A DNA stretch of 64,000 bases, taken from positions 124,001-188,000 of the forward strand of contig NZ_NJFZ01000009.1 in NCBI RefSeq assembly GCF_002270355.1, in the 5' to 3' direction. The position numbers and the translations under genes were made by a program. Positions 10,110 to 19,821 of the stretch are shown one piece after another. Every line of letters starts with the position of its first letter. Position 1 is the first letter of the stretch. The DNA comes from Flectobacillus sp. BAB-3569 (GTDB lineage Bacteria > Bacteroidota > Bacteroidia > Cytophagales > Spirosomataceae). The notes under the pieces were generated by a model that was not told the origin of the DNA, ran no database searches, and saw nothing but the letters and a program-made list of their open reading frames with translations.

Positions 10110-11234
10110 TTGGAAACATCAGCCGCTCTCAATCATACACGCACTGTTATTTTACAGGATATCCCGCTAAAGAAAATTCTGGCTAGACGAGCAGTTTATC
10201 ATACGCTTTTCTGGATAGTAATTAGCTTGTACAATACCCTTTATCTAGGTTTTTTGAAGGATGACTATTCAGAAGCTTTTTTTGAGTTTGCTGTAAAATT
10301 TCCTTTTTACCTGACCCTTGTGTACGGTAATATCTACTACTTTATTCCAAAGTTTTTATTGAAAGGTAAATATCTCCAATACGGGGTCTTGTTGACAGGC
10401 TCCACTTTGTTGGCCGTAGCCTGCTTCCAAACATTGATTAATCATTTGATTTATATCAACTATTGCCCTGTTGGTTACCGCTCAGATATTTTGTTTGATC
10501 CCAAGCCAACTGTCAAGCGAATGTTTGACATGATTTCGGTATTTGGTATGACTACGGGAATTAAATTGACTAAAGATTGGATTGGACACCAAGAAAAAAT
10601 CAAAGATCTTGAAAAACAAAATTTGAAGAATGAGTTGGAGTTTTTGAAATCTCAAATTCAACCCCATTTCTTTTTCAATACTTTAAATAACCTATATTCA
10701 TTAACACTAAAGAAGTCTGATTTGGCTCCAGAGGTTGTTGTAAAGCTTTCTGATTTAATGAGTTATATGTTGTATGAGTCAGATAGTTTGGAAACTACCC
10801 TTCGTAAAGAAGTAGAACATATCAAAAATTATTTGGACTTGGAAGGTTTGCGATTTGGCAAGCGTCTACACTTGGATTTTGATATCATAGGAGAGGTGGA
10901 CAAAAAGAAAATCCCACCACTTTTGCTTTTACCATTTATCGAAAATGCTTTTAAACATGGTACATCGCATGAGACTGGGGAAATTTATCTTAAAATTGAG
11001 TTGAATATCCTTCATGACAAATTGGTTTTTGGTGTGACAAACCCAAGATTTGAAAATCAATCTTCAAGGAAAAAACACAAAGGACTAGGCTTGAAAAATG
11101 TACAACGTCGTTTGGATCTTTTGTATGGTAAGAACTATAAGCTCCAGATATTACCAACGGCCAAAGAGTATTCGATTAGTCTAGAATTACCTTTTGAGCC
11201 TGTTGTTTTAAGTGAATCAAAATCAAATAAATAG
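10110..11234 (+). CDS. LytS/YehU-type sensor histidine kinase
   Basis: Inner-membrane sensor of a two-component system. Four hydrophobic segments lie in residues 28-155, then a short coiled coil (KIKDLEKQNLKNELEFLKSQ), the His_kinase domain with phospho-acceptor His at about 186 (QIQPHFFFNTLNNLYS), the N box with Asn at about 279 (PFIENAFKHG) and the G box (GLGLKNVQRRL). A stop codon lies four codons upstream and the next Met is at residue 140, so the start is read as TTG at 10110 (METSAALNHT). The LytTR regulator follows 97 bp downstream and is the obvious partner. The signal is unknown. Confidence 0.92.
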   Translation: METSAALNHTRTVILQDIPLKKILARRAVYHTLFWIVISLYNTLYLGFLKDDYSEAFFEFAVKFPFYLTLVYGNIYYFIPKFLLKGKYLQYGVLLTGSTLLAVACFQTLINHLIYINYCPVGYRSDILFDPKPTVKRMFDMISVFGMTTGIKLTKDWIGHQEKIKDLEKQNLKNELEFLKSQIQPHFFFNTLNNLYSLTLKKSDLAPEVVVKLSDLMSYMLYESDSLETTLRKEVEHIKNYLDLEGLRFGKRLHLDFDIIGEVDKKKIPPLLLLPFIENAFKHGTSHETGEIYLKIELNILHDKLVFGVTNPRFENQSSRKKHKGLGLKNVQRRLDLLYGKNYKLQILPTAKEYSISLELPFEPVVLSESKSNK

Positions 11235-11331
11235 CAGCATGACCCTTGGTAATTGGATTTCCACTTATGCTTAGGTCATGTTTAAACGCTATTTTTCCAA
11301 GGTTTGACGATATTCCCAAAACTAAATTTAT

Positions 11332-12075
11332 ATGAAATTAAAAACGCTAATTGTAGACGATGAGCCATTAGCCCTTGACGTGCTTGAGACTTTTATTCAG
11401 CGAGTAGAGGGATTGGAGCTTGTAGGGCGTTGTGAAAATGGCATTCAGGCATTTAATTTATTGCAAAAAGGAGGGATTGACCTTTTATTTTTGGATATAG
11501 AAATGCCAACTTTAGATGGATTAGAATTATTGAGAAGCTTACACAATCCACCCAAAGTAATTATTACGACTGCCTATCGTGATTATGCTGTAGAAAGTTA
11601 TGAGTTGGATGTGGTCGATTATTTGGTAAAACCTATCCCTTTTCAAAGATTTGTCAAAGCTGTGAATAAGGTTCAACAAAAATCAGAAGAGATAGATTTG
11701 GTTACCGAGGCCAACGCTTTCCAACCTCAAGCGCCTGCTGGTAAGCCAGAGGCAATGTTTATCAAAGTAGACAAACGAATCGTGAAAGTGTATTTCAATG
11801 ATATTCTGTTTATCGAAAGTTTGAAAGATTATATCCGAGTGCATACAACTTCTGAATCTTATGTGACTTATCAAACCATGAATGGCATAGGAGAAATACT
11901 ACCAGAAGATGATTTTGCTCGAATTCATAAATCATTCATTGTCGCGATTCATAAAGTAACTTCTATCGAAGCTAATGACCTGATTGTCAATAATCGCTCA
12001 TTGCCGATTGGAAGAAGTTTTAGAGAAGATATTCTTGAGAAAATTTATAAAACAGGAGTTTTAGCAGTGAAGTAA
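11332..12075 (+). CDS. LytTR-family response regulator
   Basis: Cytosolic response regulator paired with the upstream kinase. The receiver domain (1-120) has the acidic pair DD at 9-10, the phospho-acceptor Asp at 55 (LLFLDIEMPTLDGL), the conserved Thr in VIITTAYRDYAVE and the Lys in DYLVKPIPFQRF. A linker leads to a LytTR DNA-binding domain (about 140-245: FIKVDKRIVKVYFNDILFIE, FARIHKSFIVAI). Its 247 aa match the family. It ends at a hairpin with a T run at 12136-12162. Target genes are not evident. Confidence 0.95.
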   Translation: MKLKTLIVDDEPLALDVLETFIQRVEGLELVGRCENGIQAFNLLQKGGIDLLFLDIEMPTLDGLELLRSLHNPPKVIITTAYRDYAVESYELDVVDYLVKPIPFQRFVKAVNKVQQKSEEIDLVTEANAFQPQAPAGKPEAMFIKVDKRIVKVYFNDILFIESLKDYIRVHTTSESYVTYQTMNGIGEILPEDDFARIHKSFIVAIHKVTSIEANDLIVNNRSLPIGRSFREDILEKIYKTGVLAVK

Positions 12076-12135
12076 GTTCTGAGTCGGATTAATGCTGAAT
12101 TATCTGATTACTAGACAAAATTGGATTTACTAGTT

Positions 12136-12179
12136 CAAGACTTAGTCTTGGACTCATTTTTTAACAGTTTGAAACTGTT
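12136..12179 (+). terminator. Probable terminator of the lytTR gene, double hairpin
   Basis: CAAGACT/AGTCTTG (12136-12150) is followed by a T run at 12157-12162, then by a second small palindrome AACAGTTTgAAACTGTT (12163-12179). It lies about 60 bp after the regulator stop codon. Confidence 0.6.
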
Positions 12180-12560
12180 TTACAAAATTCAGTGAAAAAG
12201 TTCAAATACCTCTTTTTATATACCTCCGAAATCCAACATCAGAAATCCGAAATAGATAATTCTCTCAATTTCATCAAAAAAGCGGTCAGAAATTATTTTT
12301 CTGACCGCTTTTTTGATGAAACTACGGTATATCCAACTCGGCTCAAGACGCAATCATTGCGTCTCTACTGCTAGAATACAAATTTTTATAATTCACTCTA
12401 TCTCAACTCACTTAATTAGGAATAACTCATGTTTTGATGGTATAATACTGAATATGAATCGTATAAGTAAGTAAAGTATGACGTTTCTACAGCAGCAAAT
12501 ACGATATTTAGCATAATCACTCAATCATTAAATCACAAATCACTCAATTCTACAGGCAGG
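12180..12560. repeat. Composite intergenic repeat, locus A (GCGGTC hairpin family)
   Basis: The spacer carries a perfect 24-bp stem (arms 12269-12292 and 12298-12321, 5-nt loop) with the core AAAAAAGCGGTC, then the palindrome AGACGCAATcATTGCGTCT at 12346-12364, then an ATTAGGAATAACTCATG segment and CACTCAATCA-type repeats at about 12515-12548. All modules recur at locus C (38.18-38.47 kb) and most at locus B (23.14-23.29 kb), in different order or orientation. A 60-codon open frame over the stem is an artefact of the palindrome. Confidence 0.75.
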
Positions 12561-12586
12561 ATAAGCCCTTTAAAAAAGTAACACTA

Positions 12587-12620
12587 TTTGCAGTTATTAT
12601 ACAATTTACTGGTAGTTTTG
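12587..12620 (+). promoter_or_regulatory. Promoter of the ECF sigma gene
   Basis: TTTG at 12587-12590 and TAGTTTTG at 12613-12620 resemble the Bacteroidota -33/-7 pair, with a slightly long 22-bp gap. Transcription would start about 12627, leaving a short leader before the ATG at 12644. Confidence 0.5.
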
Positions 12621-12643
12621 CGCTGGGATGTAAAGAGGACTTT

Positions 12644-13240
12644 ATGGATAGTAATCTAAGGAATACACAACTTTGGCTGGCATTTAAAAGTGGCGATAGT
12701 GAAGCACTAGGGCAATTAGCTAGTGAGCATTACCGTGTACTTTATAACTATGCCACGAAGTTTACCAAGGATAGAGAACTGATCAAAGATTGTATTCAGG
12801 ATTTATTTTTATACCTATGGGATCAACGCGAAAATCTTCATTCGTCTCCTTTTGTGACTATTTATCTCTTAAAATCGCTTAAGCATAATCTTTTCAAAAA
12901 ACTCAATCAAGAAAAGAAATGGGTCTTAGATGATTTTGATACGGAGTCACCTTTTTCGGAAAATACCAATATCGAATCCACTATTATTGCTTTGGAGCTT
13001 TTTGCAGAAAATGAGCAAAAGGTGAGAAGTGTCTTAAATAACCTTCCTAGGCGACAACAAGAGGTTATTTTTCTCAAATTCTACGAAACGCTAAGCATCG
13101 AAGAAATTGCTGAAATCATGGATATGAACAAGCAATCTGTTTCTAATTTATTGCAAAGAGCGATTCATAACCTAAAACAAAATTGGCAATTAGCAGTGTA
13201 TCTTCTTTATTATCTGTACTTTAATGTCAGACTTCAATAG
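12644..13240 (+). CDS. ECF-type RNA polymerase sigma factor
   Basis: Directs RNA polymerase to a small regulon, most likely the SusC/SusD genes downstream. The 198 residues contain sigma-70 region 2 (about 25-90: YNYATKFTKDRELIKDCIQDLFLYLWDQ) and region 4 (about 135-185: LPRRQQEVIFLKFYETLSIEEIAEIMDMNKQSVSNLLQRA, a helix-turn-helix). There is no region 1 or 3, as expected for the ECF group. The FecR-family anti-sigma gene follows after 107 bp. In Bacteroidota such pairs respond to a ligand-loaded SusC carrying an STN domain, which is the case here. Confidence 0.95.
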   Translation: MDSNLRNTQLWLAFKSGDSEALGQLASEHYRVLYNYATKFTKDRELIKDCIQDLFLYLWDQRENLHSSPFVTIYLLKSLKHNLFKKLNQEKKWVLDDFDTESPFSENTNIESTIIALELFAENEQKVRSVLNNLPRRQQEVIFLKFYETLSIEEIAEIMDMNKQSVSNLLQRAIHNLKQNWQLAVYLLYYLYFNVRLQ

Positions 13241-13347
13241 TTTTTTCTTTTCTCGAAAAAATATTTCAAAAAAATAACTTCCAAAGTGAGTATCTGAGTA
13301 TAAGCAAAGGCTATTACTAGCAAAGTGCGAAAAATACAAGATATTCT

Positions 13348-14457
13348 ATGTTCGATTACAAAAACTTTTCAGCCAATGATTTTGCGATGGACGCATTCTT
13401 TCGAGAATGGGTACTGAAGCCTACACCCGATGCTTCAGCATTTTGGAAAAACTGGTTGTGGCAAAATCCAGAAAAATCAGAAGTCATTGAGAAGGCTCGA
13501 AAAATTGTAATCACGCTAAAAAATGCCCAAGAGGAAATTTCTGAAGATGAAATTGATGTGGCTGTTGCGCAAATTGTAGCCGCTGCCAATCAACGTGGAG
13601 CACAGCCCAAGCCTGTTATTCGTCCAATTTGGTCTTCTACAAACATGATTCGCTGGGCTGCCAGTATCATTGCTGTATTGGGACTTACTTGGTATGCTTA
13701 CGATTATTGGGGCAATAGACCCTCAGAACTATATACCCAAACGGTGGCAACTGTAGTAAGCAACCCTAAAATGCTCGAAACTTTCAATAAATCATCCGAG
13801 CCTATGGTGATTACCTTGCCAGATGGAAGTTCGGTCATTTTACAACCCAAAAGTAGGATTAGCTATCCTGCTCAGTTTGAAGATTCTGTTCGTGCGGTGG
13901 TGCTTTCTGGAGAAGCATTTTTTGAAGTTGCTAAAAATCCTCAACAGCCTTTTTTGGTATATGCCAACGAATTAATAACCAAAGTGCTCGGAACGAGTTT
14001 TACCATCAAAGCTTTTGCGAATGATTCGCAAGTAAAGGTGATTGTAAAAACGGGAAAAGTATGGGTTTATACAGCCAAAGACGCTCAACGACCTCAGGCC
14101 ATAGAAGCGACAGCCCAAGCTACCTTGGTACCTAATCAGCAAATTACCTTACTACGAGAAAAATTAGCCTTACAAAAAGCAAATATCTCGGCGCAAATGA
14201 TGCGTGAATTACCAAGTATCCAAACGCAGAGCTTTGAGTTCAAGCATACGCCATTGTCGGAAGTTTTTCAGATGTTAGAATCAACTTACCATGTAGAAAT
14301 TGACTATGATCAGCAATTAATGTCAGCTTGCGAACTTACGGCATCCTTGGGCGATGAGCCTTTACCAGAAAAGTTAAAATTGATTTGCTCAGTAATCGAG
14401 GCTACTTATGAGGTGCAGGAAGGAAAAGTAGTCATTCACGGAAAAGCTTGCAATTAA
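13348..14457 (+). CDS. FecR-family anti-sigma factor
   Basis: Single-pass inner-membrane regulator that holds the ECF sigma factor until signalled by the outer-membrane transporter. Residues 1-100 are the cytosolic part (FWKNWLWQNPEKSEVIEKA), the membrane segment is at about 102-121 (RWAASIIAVLGLTWYAYDYW), the periplasmic FecR domain covers about 150-260 (VITLPDGSSVILQPKSRISY; LSGEAFFEVAKNPQQPFLVY) and a DUF4974-type C-terminal domain about 295-369. Length 369 aa is typical. It sits between the sigma gene and SusC, matching the sigma/anti-sigma/transducer layout. Confidence 0.95.
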   Translation: MFDYKNFSANDFAMDAFFREWVLKPTPDASAFWKNWLWQNPEKSEVIEKARKIVITLKNAQEEISEDEIDVAVAQIVAAANQRGAQPKPVIRPIWSSTNMIRWAASIIAVLGLTWYAYDYWGNRPSELYTQTVATVVSNPKMLETFNKSSEPMVITLPDGSSVILQPKSRISYPAQFEDSVRAVVLSGEAFFEVAKNPQQPFLVYANELITKVLGTSFTIKAFANDSQVKVIVKTGKVWVYTAKDAQRPQAIEATAQATLVPNQQITLLREKLALQKANISAQMMRELPSIQTQSFEFKHTPLSEVFQMLESTYHVEIDYDQQLMSACELTASLGDEPLPEKLKLICSVIEATYEVQEGKVVIHGKACN

Positions 14458-14801
14458 GATGCTTTAGGCTTTAAGCAAACTTTTATGCATTCATGAGAAA
14501 TGTTTTTCCGTGAGCCCATAACTGGGAGCCGAAAGCCCAATAGTCGCTAACTAAGCTTATTTTTTATCAATCAAAAACAATCAACAATCTCAAATTTACT
14601 CTAAATGCCTTTTTTCTATAAATCAAAATCACCTCCGATGAGTGGAGACATCTTTGAAATCTCGCTCAAATAAAAAAAGCCGACGGTGCTACCAACACCA
14701 TCGACTTATTCTTGTACATCCGAAAGTTTCTCAGGCTTTTCATCAAGATTCTTGATGGACAGGATGCTTTATGTCAGTTTTTCAACCAACCAATCAAAAT
14801 T
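14458..14801. other. Leader and spacer upstream of susC
   Basis: A 344-bp spacer without a gene. The left part (14465-14560) holds degenerate GAGCCGAAAGCCC-like repeat text. An imperfect hairpin lies at 14677-14707 (CGACGGTG ... CACCATCG, 10 pairs with two mismatches), about 95 bp before the ATG, and may be a leader structure or weak terminator. No standard promoter box was seen, which would fit ECF-dependent transcription. Confidence 0.45.
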
Positions 14802-17800
14802 ATGTCAAAAAAACGACAATTCACTAAGATTCCAATCAAGATTATGCGAATCTCCTTTGTGCAGATGATTGTCTCAGTTTTGTGCATGTCAATTGCCAAT
14901 GCTGGGAATGTAAAAGCTCAAGATTTACTAGACCAAAAAGTGAGCATTGTCTCTACTAATCAGGCTTTTGAAAAAGTGTTGGAAACGCTTGAGCAAGAAG
15001 CTCATGTGAAATTTATGTATAGTCCTCAGCTTATCGCTTCTGGGCGTAAAGTTTCCATTTCAGCCAAAAAAGAAAAGCTTTCTACCCTGTTGGAAAGTCT
15101 TTTAAAACCTCTCAAAATTTCCTATGAAGTCGTAGACCGAAAAATACTCCTCAAACGTACAGAGCTTGGAGGTTTTTTAGAAAACAAAGTGACTACAAGC
15201 GTAGCACAAACCATCAAGGGGAAAATTACCGACGCAGAAAAGGGTGATGGAATTCCCGGAGTAAGTATCGCCATAAAAGGTACTAACCAAGGTACTGTCT
15301 CCGACGAACAAGGTAATTATACCCTGACAGTTCCTGACGAAAAGGCTGTATTAGTGATTACTTCGGTGGGCTATATCAAGGCTGAAGTAGTAGTAGGAAA
15401 TAGATTTACGGTAAATATTAGTCTCAATCCTGATACTCAAAACCTAGGTGAAGTAGTGGTGGTAGGATATGGTACTCAAAAGGTTACAAACGTTTCTGGT
15501 GCTATTGCCACGGTGAAAGGTGCTGATATTGAGCGACTTCGCCCTGTACGTCCTGAAGATGCTTTACAAGGTCGTGCTTCTGGGGTAACGATTATTTCCA
15601 ATGGTTCTCCAGGCTCAAAGCCAACGGTGTTAATTCGTGGTATCCCTTCTTTTTCGGGTACAGACCCTGTGGTAATTATTGATGGTGTACCCCAAACCTT
15701 AAATGACTTGAACGCTATTAATGCAGCAGATATCGAGTCAATGAATGTTTTGAAAGATGCTGCTACAACAGCGATTTATGGGGTAAAAGGAGGAAATGGC
15801 GTAATTGTAGTAACCACCAAGAACGGTGCGAAAAATCAAAAAGCAGAAGTTTCGGTAAGTTCAAACTACGGTGTTCAACAAGTAATGAGAACCATTGGGG
15901 TACTCAACGCTACAGAATACGCCGCAATCCTTAACGAAGGAAGTACTTTAGCGGGTGGCGGTCTGATTTTCAAAGACCTATCTAGTGTTGGTGTTGGAAC
16001 AAACTGGCAAAAGCAAATCTTCAAAGAAGCTCCTTTGCAATCACACAATGTTACGGTTCGTGGCGGAAGTGAGCAAGTACAGTATTTTGTTTCTGGAGGC
16101 TATACTGGGCAAGATGGTATTGTAGGTGGTGGAAAAAACTCAAACTTTAACCGTTTGAATTTGACTTCTAATTTGACTTTTCAACTTAGTAAAAAGGTTA
16201 AGTTATTATCCAATACCAGCTTTGTAAATATCCAAAGTGTTGGAGTTCAAGAGAATTCATTTAACTCGATTATTGGTAGTGCACTCAATTTTGACCCAAC
16301 TGTTCCTGTCTTGAATACCGTTCCAAATACTGTCGGGAAATATGGATTTAGTAATCTGTTGCTATCTGAAATTTTTAACCCATTGACTAAGCTTGACAAC
16401 AACTACAATCAAAGTAATGGTAACAAATGGTATGGGAAATTAGAGTTGCAATATGAGGTTATTAAAAACTTGACGCTTGCTTCTCGATTTGGCTATACCA
16501 ATTGGAATAACACTTACAAATCATTTACTCCTCTGGCTTTCTACGGTCCTCTCAATGTTGAAAATACCATGAATGCCGATGGTTCAACCGTGACGGGTCG
16601 TCATAATAGTGTTTATGAATCAAAACGTACGGATAATACTTACACATTCGAAACATTCGGAACATACAATTTTGCGCTCCCAAATGAGCACCATTTTGAA
16701 ACCGTTGCAGGTATTTCATTAGCCAAAGTTTCGGGTGACGAAACCAACGGTTCTCGCCAAGATGTACCATTTAACTCATGGGAATTTGCCGATATTACTG
16801 CCGCAACAGGTGTTAATACAGCAGACAATGTTAATGCTATTTCGATGGGAAATAGTCAATATTTCCGTAAAAACCTTTCTTATTTTGGACGTGTCAATTA
16901 CGATTGGAAAGATAAATATCTGGTATCATTTTCTGCTCGTCGTGATGGTTCTTATGCCTTTGGGGTTGATAATAAGTTCGCGAATTTCTATGCAGGTTCT
17001 TTGGGCTGGGTAGTATCTAGCGAAGACTTTTTTAATGTAGATTTTATTAACTACCTCAAAATCAGAGGAAGCTACGGTACAATTGGTAACGAAAACGTAA
17101 GTCCACAATATGTTGGCATTATTTCGGGCGGACCAAGCTATGCAGGCGATGCCAACAGTAATGGATATACCTTTGGTAATACCTTTGTGAGTGGCTCAAC
17201 GGTTGGCTCTTATGCAAATACTACCTTGCGTTGGGAAAAACAAATTCAAAGTAACGTAGGTTTTGATGCTCGTTTTGGAAAATACTGGTCACTTTCTGCG
17301 GATTATTTTGATAAATCTGTAGATGGTCTTTTGTTTACTCCTTCTGTTTCATTATACCTCGGAACTGCTGCACCTCCAACGGCCAATATTGGTTCTACGA
17401 AAAGCAATGGTATTGATTTGAACTTAGGTTTTACGTATCCTATTTCAAAGCAAGGACAATTTAGCACGAATATTACTTTTACTACGGCTAAAAACCTAGT
17501 AACAGCCACTAACTCAGATGGTACTGCCATCATTCCGGGAGGCAACTATTTCAATGGACAATCTCAAAGCGTGACCCGTTTCCAACAAGGATATGCGCCA
17601 GGGTATTTCTACGGTTACAAGACCGCAGGATTATTCCAAAATGCTGCTCAAATCAGTGAAGCACCGACTCAAACAGGAGCAGTGCCGGGAGATATCCGTT
17701 TTGTGGATGTAAACAAAGATGGTAAGATTACAGATTTGGATAAAACAGAAATAGGTAATCCATTCCCTGATTTTACGATGGGTTGGAACCTTAGTTTAAG

Positions 17801-18251
17801 TCTGAAAAACTTTGATTTTACGATGTTTACTTATGCTTCGGTCGGAAACGATGTATATCGTGCCTATGAAAGAAATGCTATTTACTCAAATAAGGATAGA
17901 AGTATTTTGGGGCGTTGGACAGGCGAAGGCTCAACAAATGACGCCAAATTCCCTCGTTTTTCTTTTGTAGATGCCAATAGCAATATCCGTGTGTCAGACA
18001 GATACGTAGAGGATGGTTCTTTTGTAAAAATCAAAAATATTCAGGTAGGATACACTTTGCCAACTAGCTGGGTATCAAACAAAGTATTTAGTAAGATTCG
18101 TGTTTATGCACAAGTAAAAAATGCTTACACATTTACTCGTTATTCAGGGTTTGACCCAGAAATCCCGGGAGGAATTTTGGATACGGGTGTAGACCGTGGG
18201 GTATATCCACAGGCACGTACTTGGTCATTAGGACTTGACTTGAAATTTTAG
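14802..18251 (+). CDS. SusC/RagA-family TonB-dependent transporter with STN domain
   Basis: Outer-membrane TonB-dependent importer for oligosaccharides. The ATG at 14802 (MSKKRQFTKI) is preferred over an upstream TTG at 14712 because it precedes the signal sequence (to about residue 40, ANAGNVKAQ). Next come an STN domain (about 41-115) that can signal to FecR, a carboxypeptidase-regulatory-like domain (KGKITDAEKGDGIPGVSIAIKG), the plug with VVVVGYGTQKVTNVSGA and VLIRGIPSFSGTDPVVIIDG, and a long barrel ending in the expected aromatic residue (LDLKF). Length about 1149 aa is normal for STN-containing SusC. SusD follows 47 bp downstream. Confidence 0.96.
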   Translation: MSKKRQFTKIPIKIMRISFVQMIVSVLCMSIANAGNVKAQDLLDQKVSIVSTNQAFEKVLETLEQEAHVKFMYSPQLIASGRKVSISAKKEKLSTLLESLLKPLKISYEVVDRKILLKRTELGGFLENKVTTSVAQTIKGKITDAEKGDGIPGVSIAIKGTNQGTVSDEQGNYTLTVPDEKAVLVITSVGYIKAEVVVGNRFTVNISLNPDTQNLGEVVVVGYGTQKVTNVSGAIATVKGADIERLRPVRPEDALQGRASGVTIISNGSPGSKPTVLIRGIPSFSGTDPVVIIDGVPQTLNDLNAINAADIESMNVLKDAATTAIYGVKGGNGVIVVTTKNGAKNQKAEVSVSSNYGVQQVMRTIGVLNATEYAAILNEGSTLAGGGLIFKDLSSVGVGTNWQKQIFKEAPLQSHNVTVRGGSEQVQYFVSGGYTGQDGIVGGGKNSNFNRLNLTSNLTFQLSKKVKLLSNTSFVNIQSVGVQENSFNSIIGSALNFDPTVPVLNTVPNTVGKYGFSNLLLSEIFNPLTKLDNNYNQSNGNKWYGKLELQYEVIKNLTLASRFGYTNWNNTYKSFTPLAFYGPLNVENTMNADGSTVTGRHNSVYESKRTDNTYTFETFGTYNFALPNEHHFETVAGISLAKVSGDETNGSRQDVPFNSWEFADITAATGVNTADNVNAISMGNSQYFRKNLSYFGRVNYDWKDKYLVSFSARRDGSYAFGVDNKFANFYAGSLGWVVSSEDFFNVDFINYLKIRGSYGTIGNENVSPQYVGIISGGPSYAGDANSNGYTFGNTFVSGSTVGSYANTTLRWEKQIQSNVGFDARFGKYWSLSADYFDKSVDGLLFTPSVSLYLGTAAPPTANIGSTKSNGIDLNLGFTYPISKQGQFSTNITFTTAKNLVTATNSDGTAIIPGGNYFNGQSQSVTRFQQGYAPGYFYGYKTAGLFQNAAQISEAPTQTGAVPGDIRFVDVNKDGKITDLDKTEIGNPFPDFTMGWNLSLSLKNFDFTMFTYASVGNDVYRAYERNAIYSNKDRSILGRWTGEGSTNDAKFPRFSFVDANSNIRVSDRYVEDGSFVKIKNIQVGYTLPTSWVSNKVFSKIRVYAQVKNAYTFTRYSGFDPEIPGGILDTGVDRGVYPQARTWSLGLDLKF

Positions 18252-18298
18252 TTTAATCTTATTAAAAAACACTGAGAAAATTAACTCGGTACTGGATT

Positions 18299-19798
18299 AT
18301 GAATACGAAAAAATACATATATACATTCTTGGTCATTGGGGCACTTTGTGGAGGATGTACCCAATGGGTTGACTACAGTCCAAAAGACGACTACAAAGTT
18401 ACAGATGCAGATTACCTTAAGTCTGAAACTGATTATAGAAGTATGGGCGTCAGCGTTTATACACCAATTCAATGGCTAAATCAGGTGGTTCCGATTGGAG
18501 ATATTGCCTCTGATAATGCGGTAGCAGGGGGTGAGAATGCGTCTGACGTATTGGATTTACAACAAATCGATGACTTTTTAGTAAACAGTCAGAACGGAAC
18601 TTTGACAGAAGTTTGGAAGGCTGCCTACGAAGGGATTAATCGTGCTAATTATCTCTATCAATATAAAGATACCAACCCATCAGGAGTAGCTGTCAACTTT
18701 GCAGGTAAAGATGCATTGTATGGTGAGGTGGCGTTTTTGAGAGCCTATTATTATTTTACCTTGGTTAAAGTCTTTGGGAATGTTCCACTTTTTGTAGATA
18801 AAAAATTAGGAATTGCTGATTCTAGAACGCTCAAGCAGGCTAAACCAGCTGAGATTTATGCTCAGATTGAAAAGGATTTAACCAACGCCATTGCGGTATT
18901 ACCAACTACTGATCCTAAAAATGGACGAATTACCAAATACGCCGCTCAGGCACTTTTAGGCAAGGTGTATCTCTATCAAAACAAGTTTGACGCCGCCGCA
19001 CCAGTGTTAAAAAGTGTGGTTGAAGGCCCTTATACCTTAGTTAGTAATTTTGGAAATATCTTCTTACAATCTGGTGAAAATGGTTCTGAAGCGGTATTTG
19101 AAATTCAATATTCAAATGCTTCTCCTTATTACAATTGGGGTGGTACTACTCGTGGACAAGGTAATTATGCTGTTCAACAATGTGGCATTCGTGGCTTAAC
19201 GGGTAATAGTCCTTATGCTGCGGGTTGGAGTACCAATTTGCCTACTCAAGATTTGGCTAATGCTTATGAGGCTGGCGATAGCCGCAAAGCCGTGACTTGT
19301 CTGGATATTGAGGCATACAAGGCTGCAAATCCTAGTTTCAATATTACTTATCAAGTAGCACCGTACAAAAATACGGGTTTGTATAACCAGAAATACCTTC
19401 CTCGTAAAGGCGAATCAAGTGGACAGATTGAGTTGAACTATTTGAATAATCAAAGGATTATTCGCTTGTCGGATGTGTATCTGATGTATGCAGAGGCTCT
19501 AAACCGCAAAACGTCTCCAGATGATGCAACGGCATTAGTATATCTCAACAGAGTTCGTCAAAGAGCATTTGGCGATAATAACCACAATGTGGCTGCTACA
19601 GGCACAAACCTTCGAGATGCCATCTGGAAAGAGCGTCGTCTCGAACTTGGTATGGAAGGTGACCGCTTCTTTGACCTTGTAAGAACTGGTCAGGCTGCTA
19701 CAAAGTTGACGGGTTTTAAAGTAGGCAAAAATGAAATTTTCCCTATTCCACAAGTCGAGATTGAAGTGTCTGGACTTGTTCAAAACCCCGGTTATTAA
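18299..19798 (+). CDS. SusD/RagB-family glycan-binding lipoprotein
   Basis: Surface lipoprotein that caps the SusC channel and binds the glycan. The signal sequence ends at a lipid-attachment Cys at 20 (ALCGGCTQW). Typical SusD text is present: WKAAYEGINRANYLYQY, GEVAFLRAYYYFTLVKVFGNVPLF (TPR-like helices), and the C-terminal IWKERRLELGMEGDRFFDLVRTG with the family end NPGY. The 499-aa length fits. It lies between SusC and a second lipoprotein of the same operon. Confidence 0.96.
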   Translation: MNTKKYIYTFLVIGALCGGCTQWVDYSPKDDYKVTDADYLKSETDYRSMGVSVYTPIQWLNQVVPIGDIASDNAVAGGENASDVLDLQQIDDFLVNSQNGTLTEVWKAAYEGINRANYLYQYKDTNPSGVAVNFAGKDALYGEVAFLRAYYYFTLVKVFGNVPLFVDKKLGIADSRTLKQAKPAEIYAQIEKDLTNAIAVLPTTDPKNGRITKYAAQALLGKVYLYQNKFDAAAPVLKSVVEGPYTLVSNFGNIFLQSGENGSEAVFEIQYSNASPYYNWGGTTRGQGNYAVQQCGIRGLTGNSPYAAGWSTNLPTQDLANAYEAGDSRKAVTCLDIEAYKAANPSFNITYQVAPYKNTGLYNQKYLPRKGESSGQIELNYLNNQRIIRLSDVYLMYAEALNRKTSPDDATALVYLNRVRQRAFGDNNHNVAATGTNLRDAIWKERRLELGMEGDRFFDLVRTGQAATKLTGFKVGKNEIFPIPQVEIEVSGLVQNPGY

Positions 19799-19821
19799 TC
19801 TCAATTTTTTCTTTGAAAAAC

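Noticed and set aside
12192-12374. 60-codon open frame over locus A
   Set aside because: It reads straight through a perfect 24-bp palindrome; the coding look is an artefact of the repeat.
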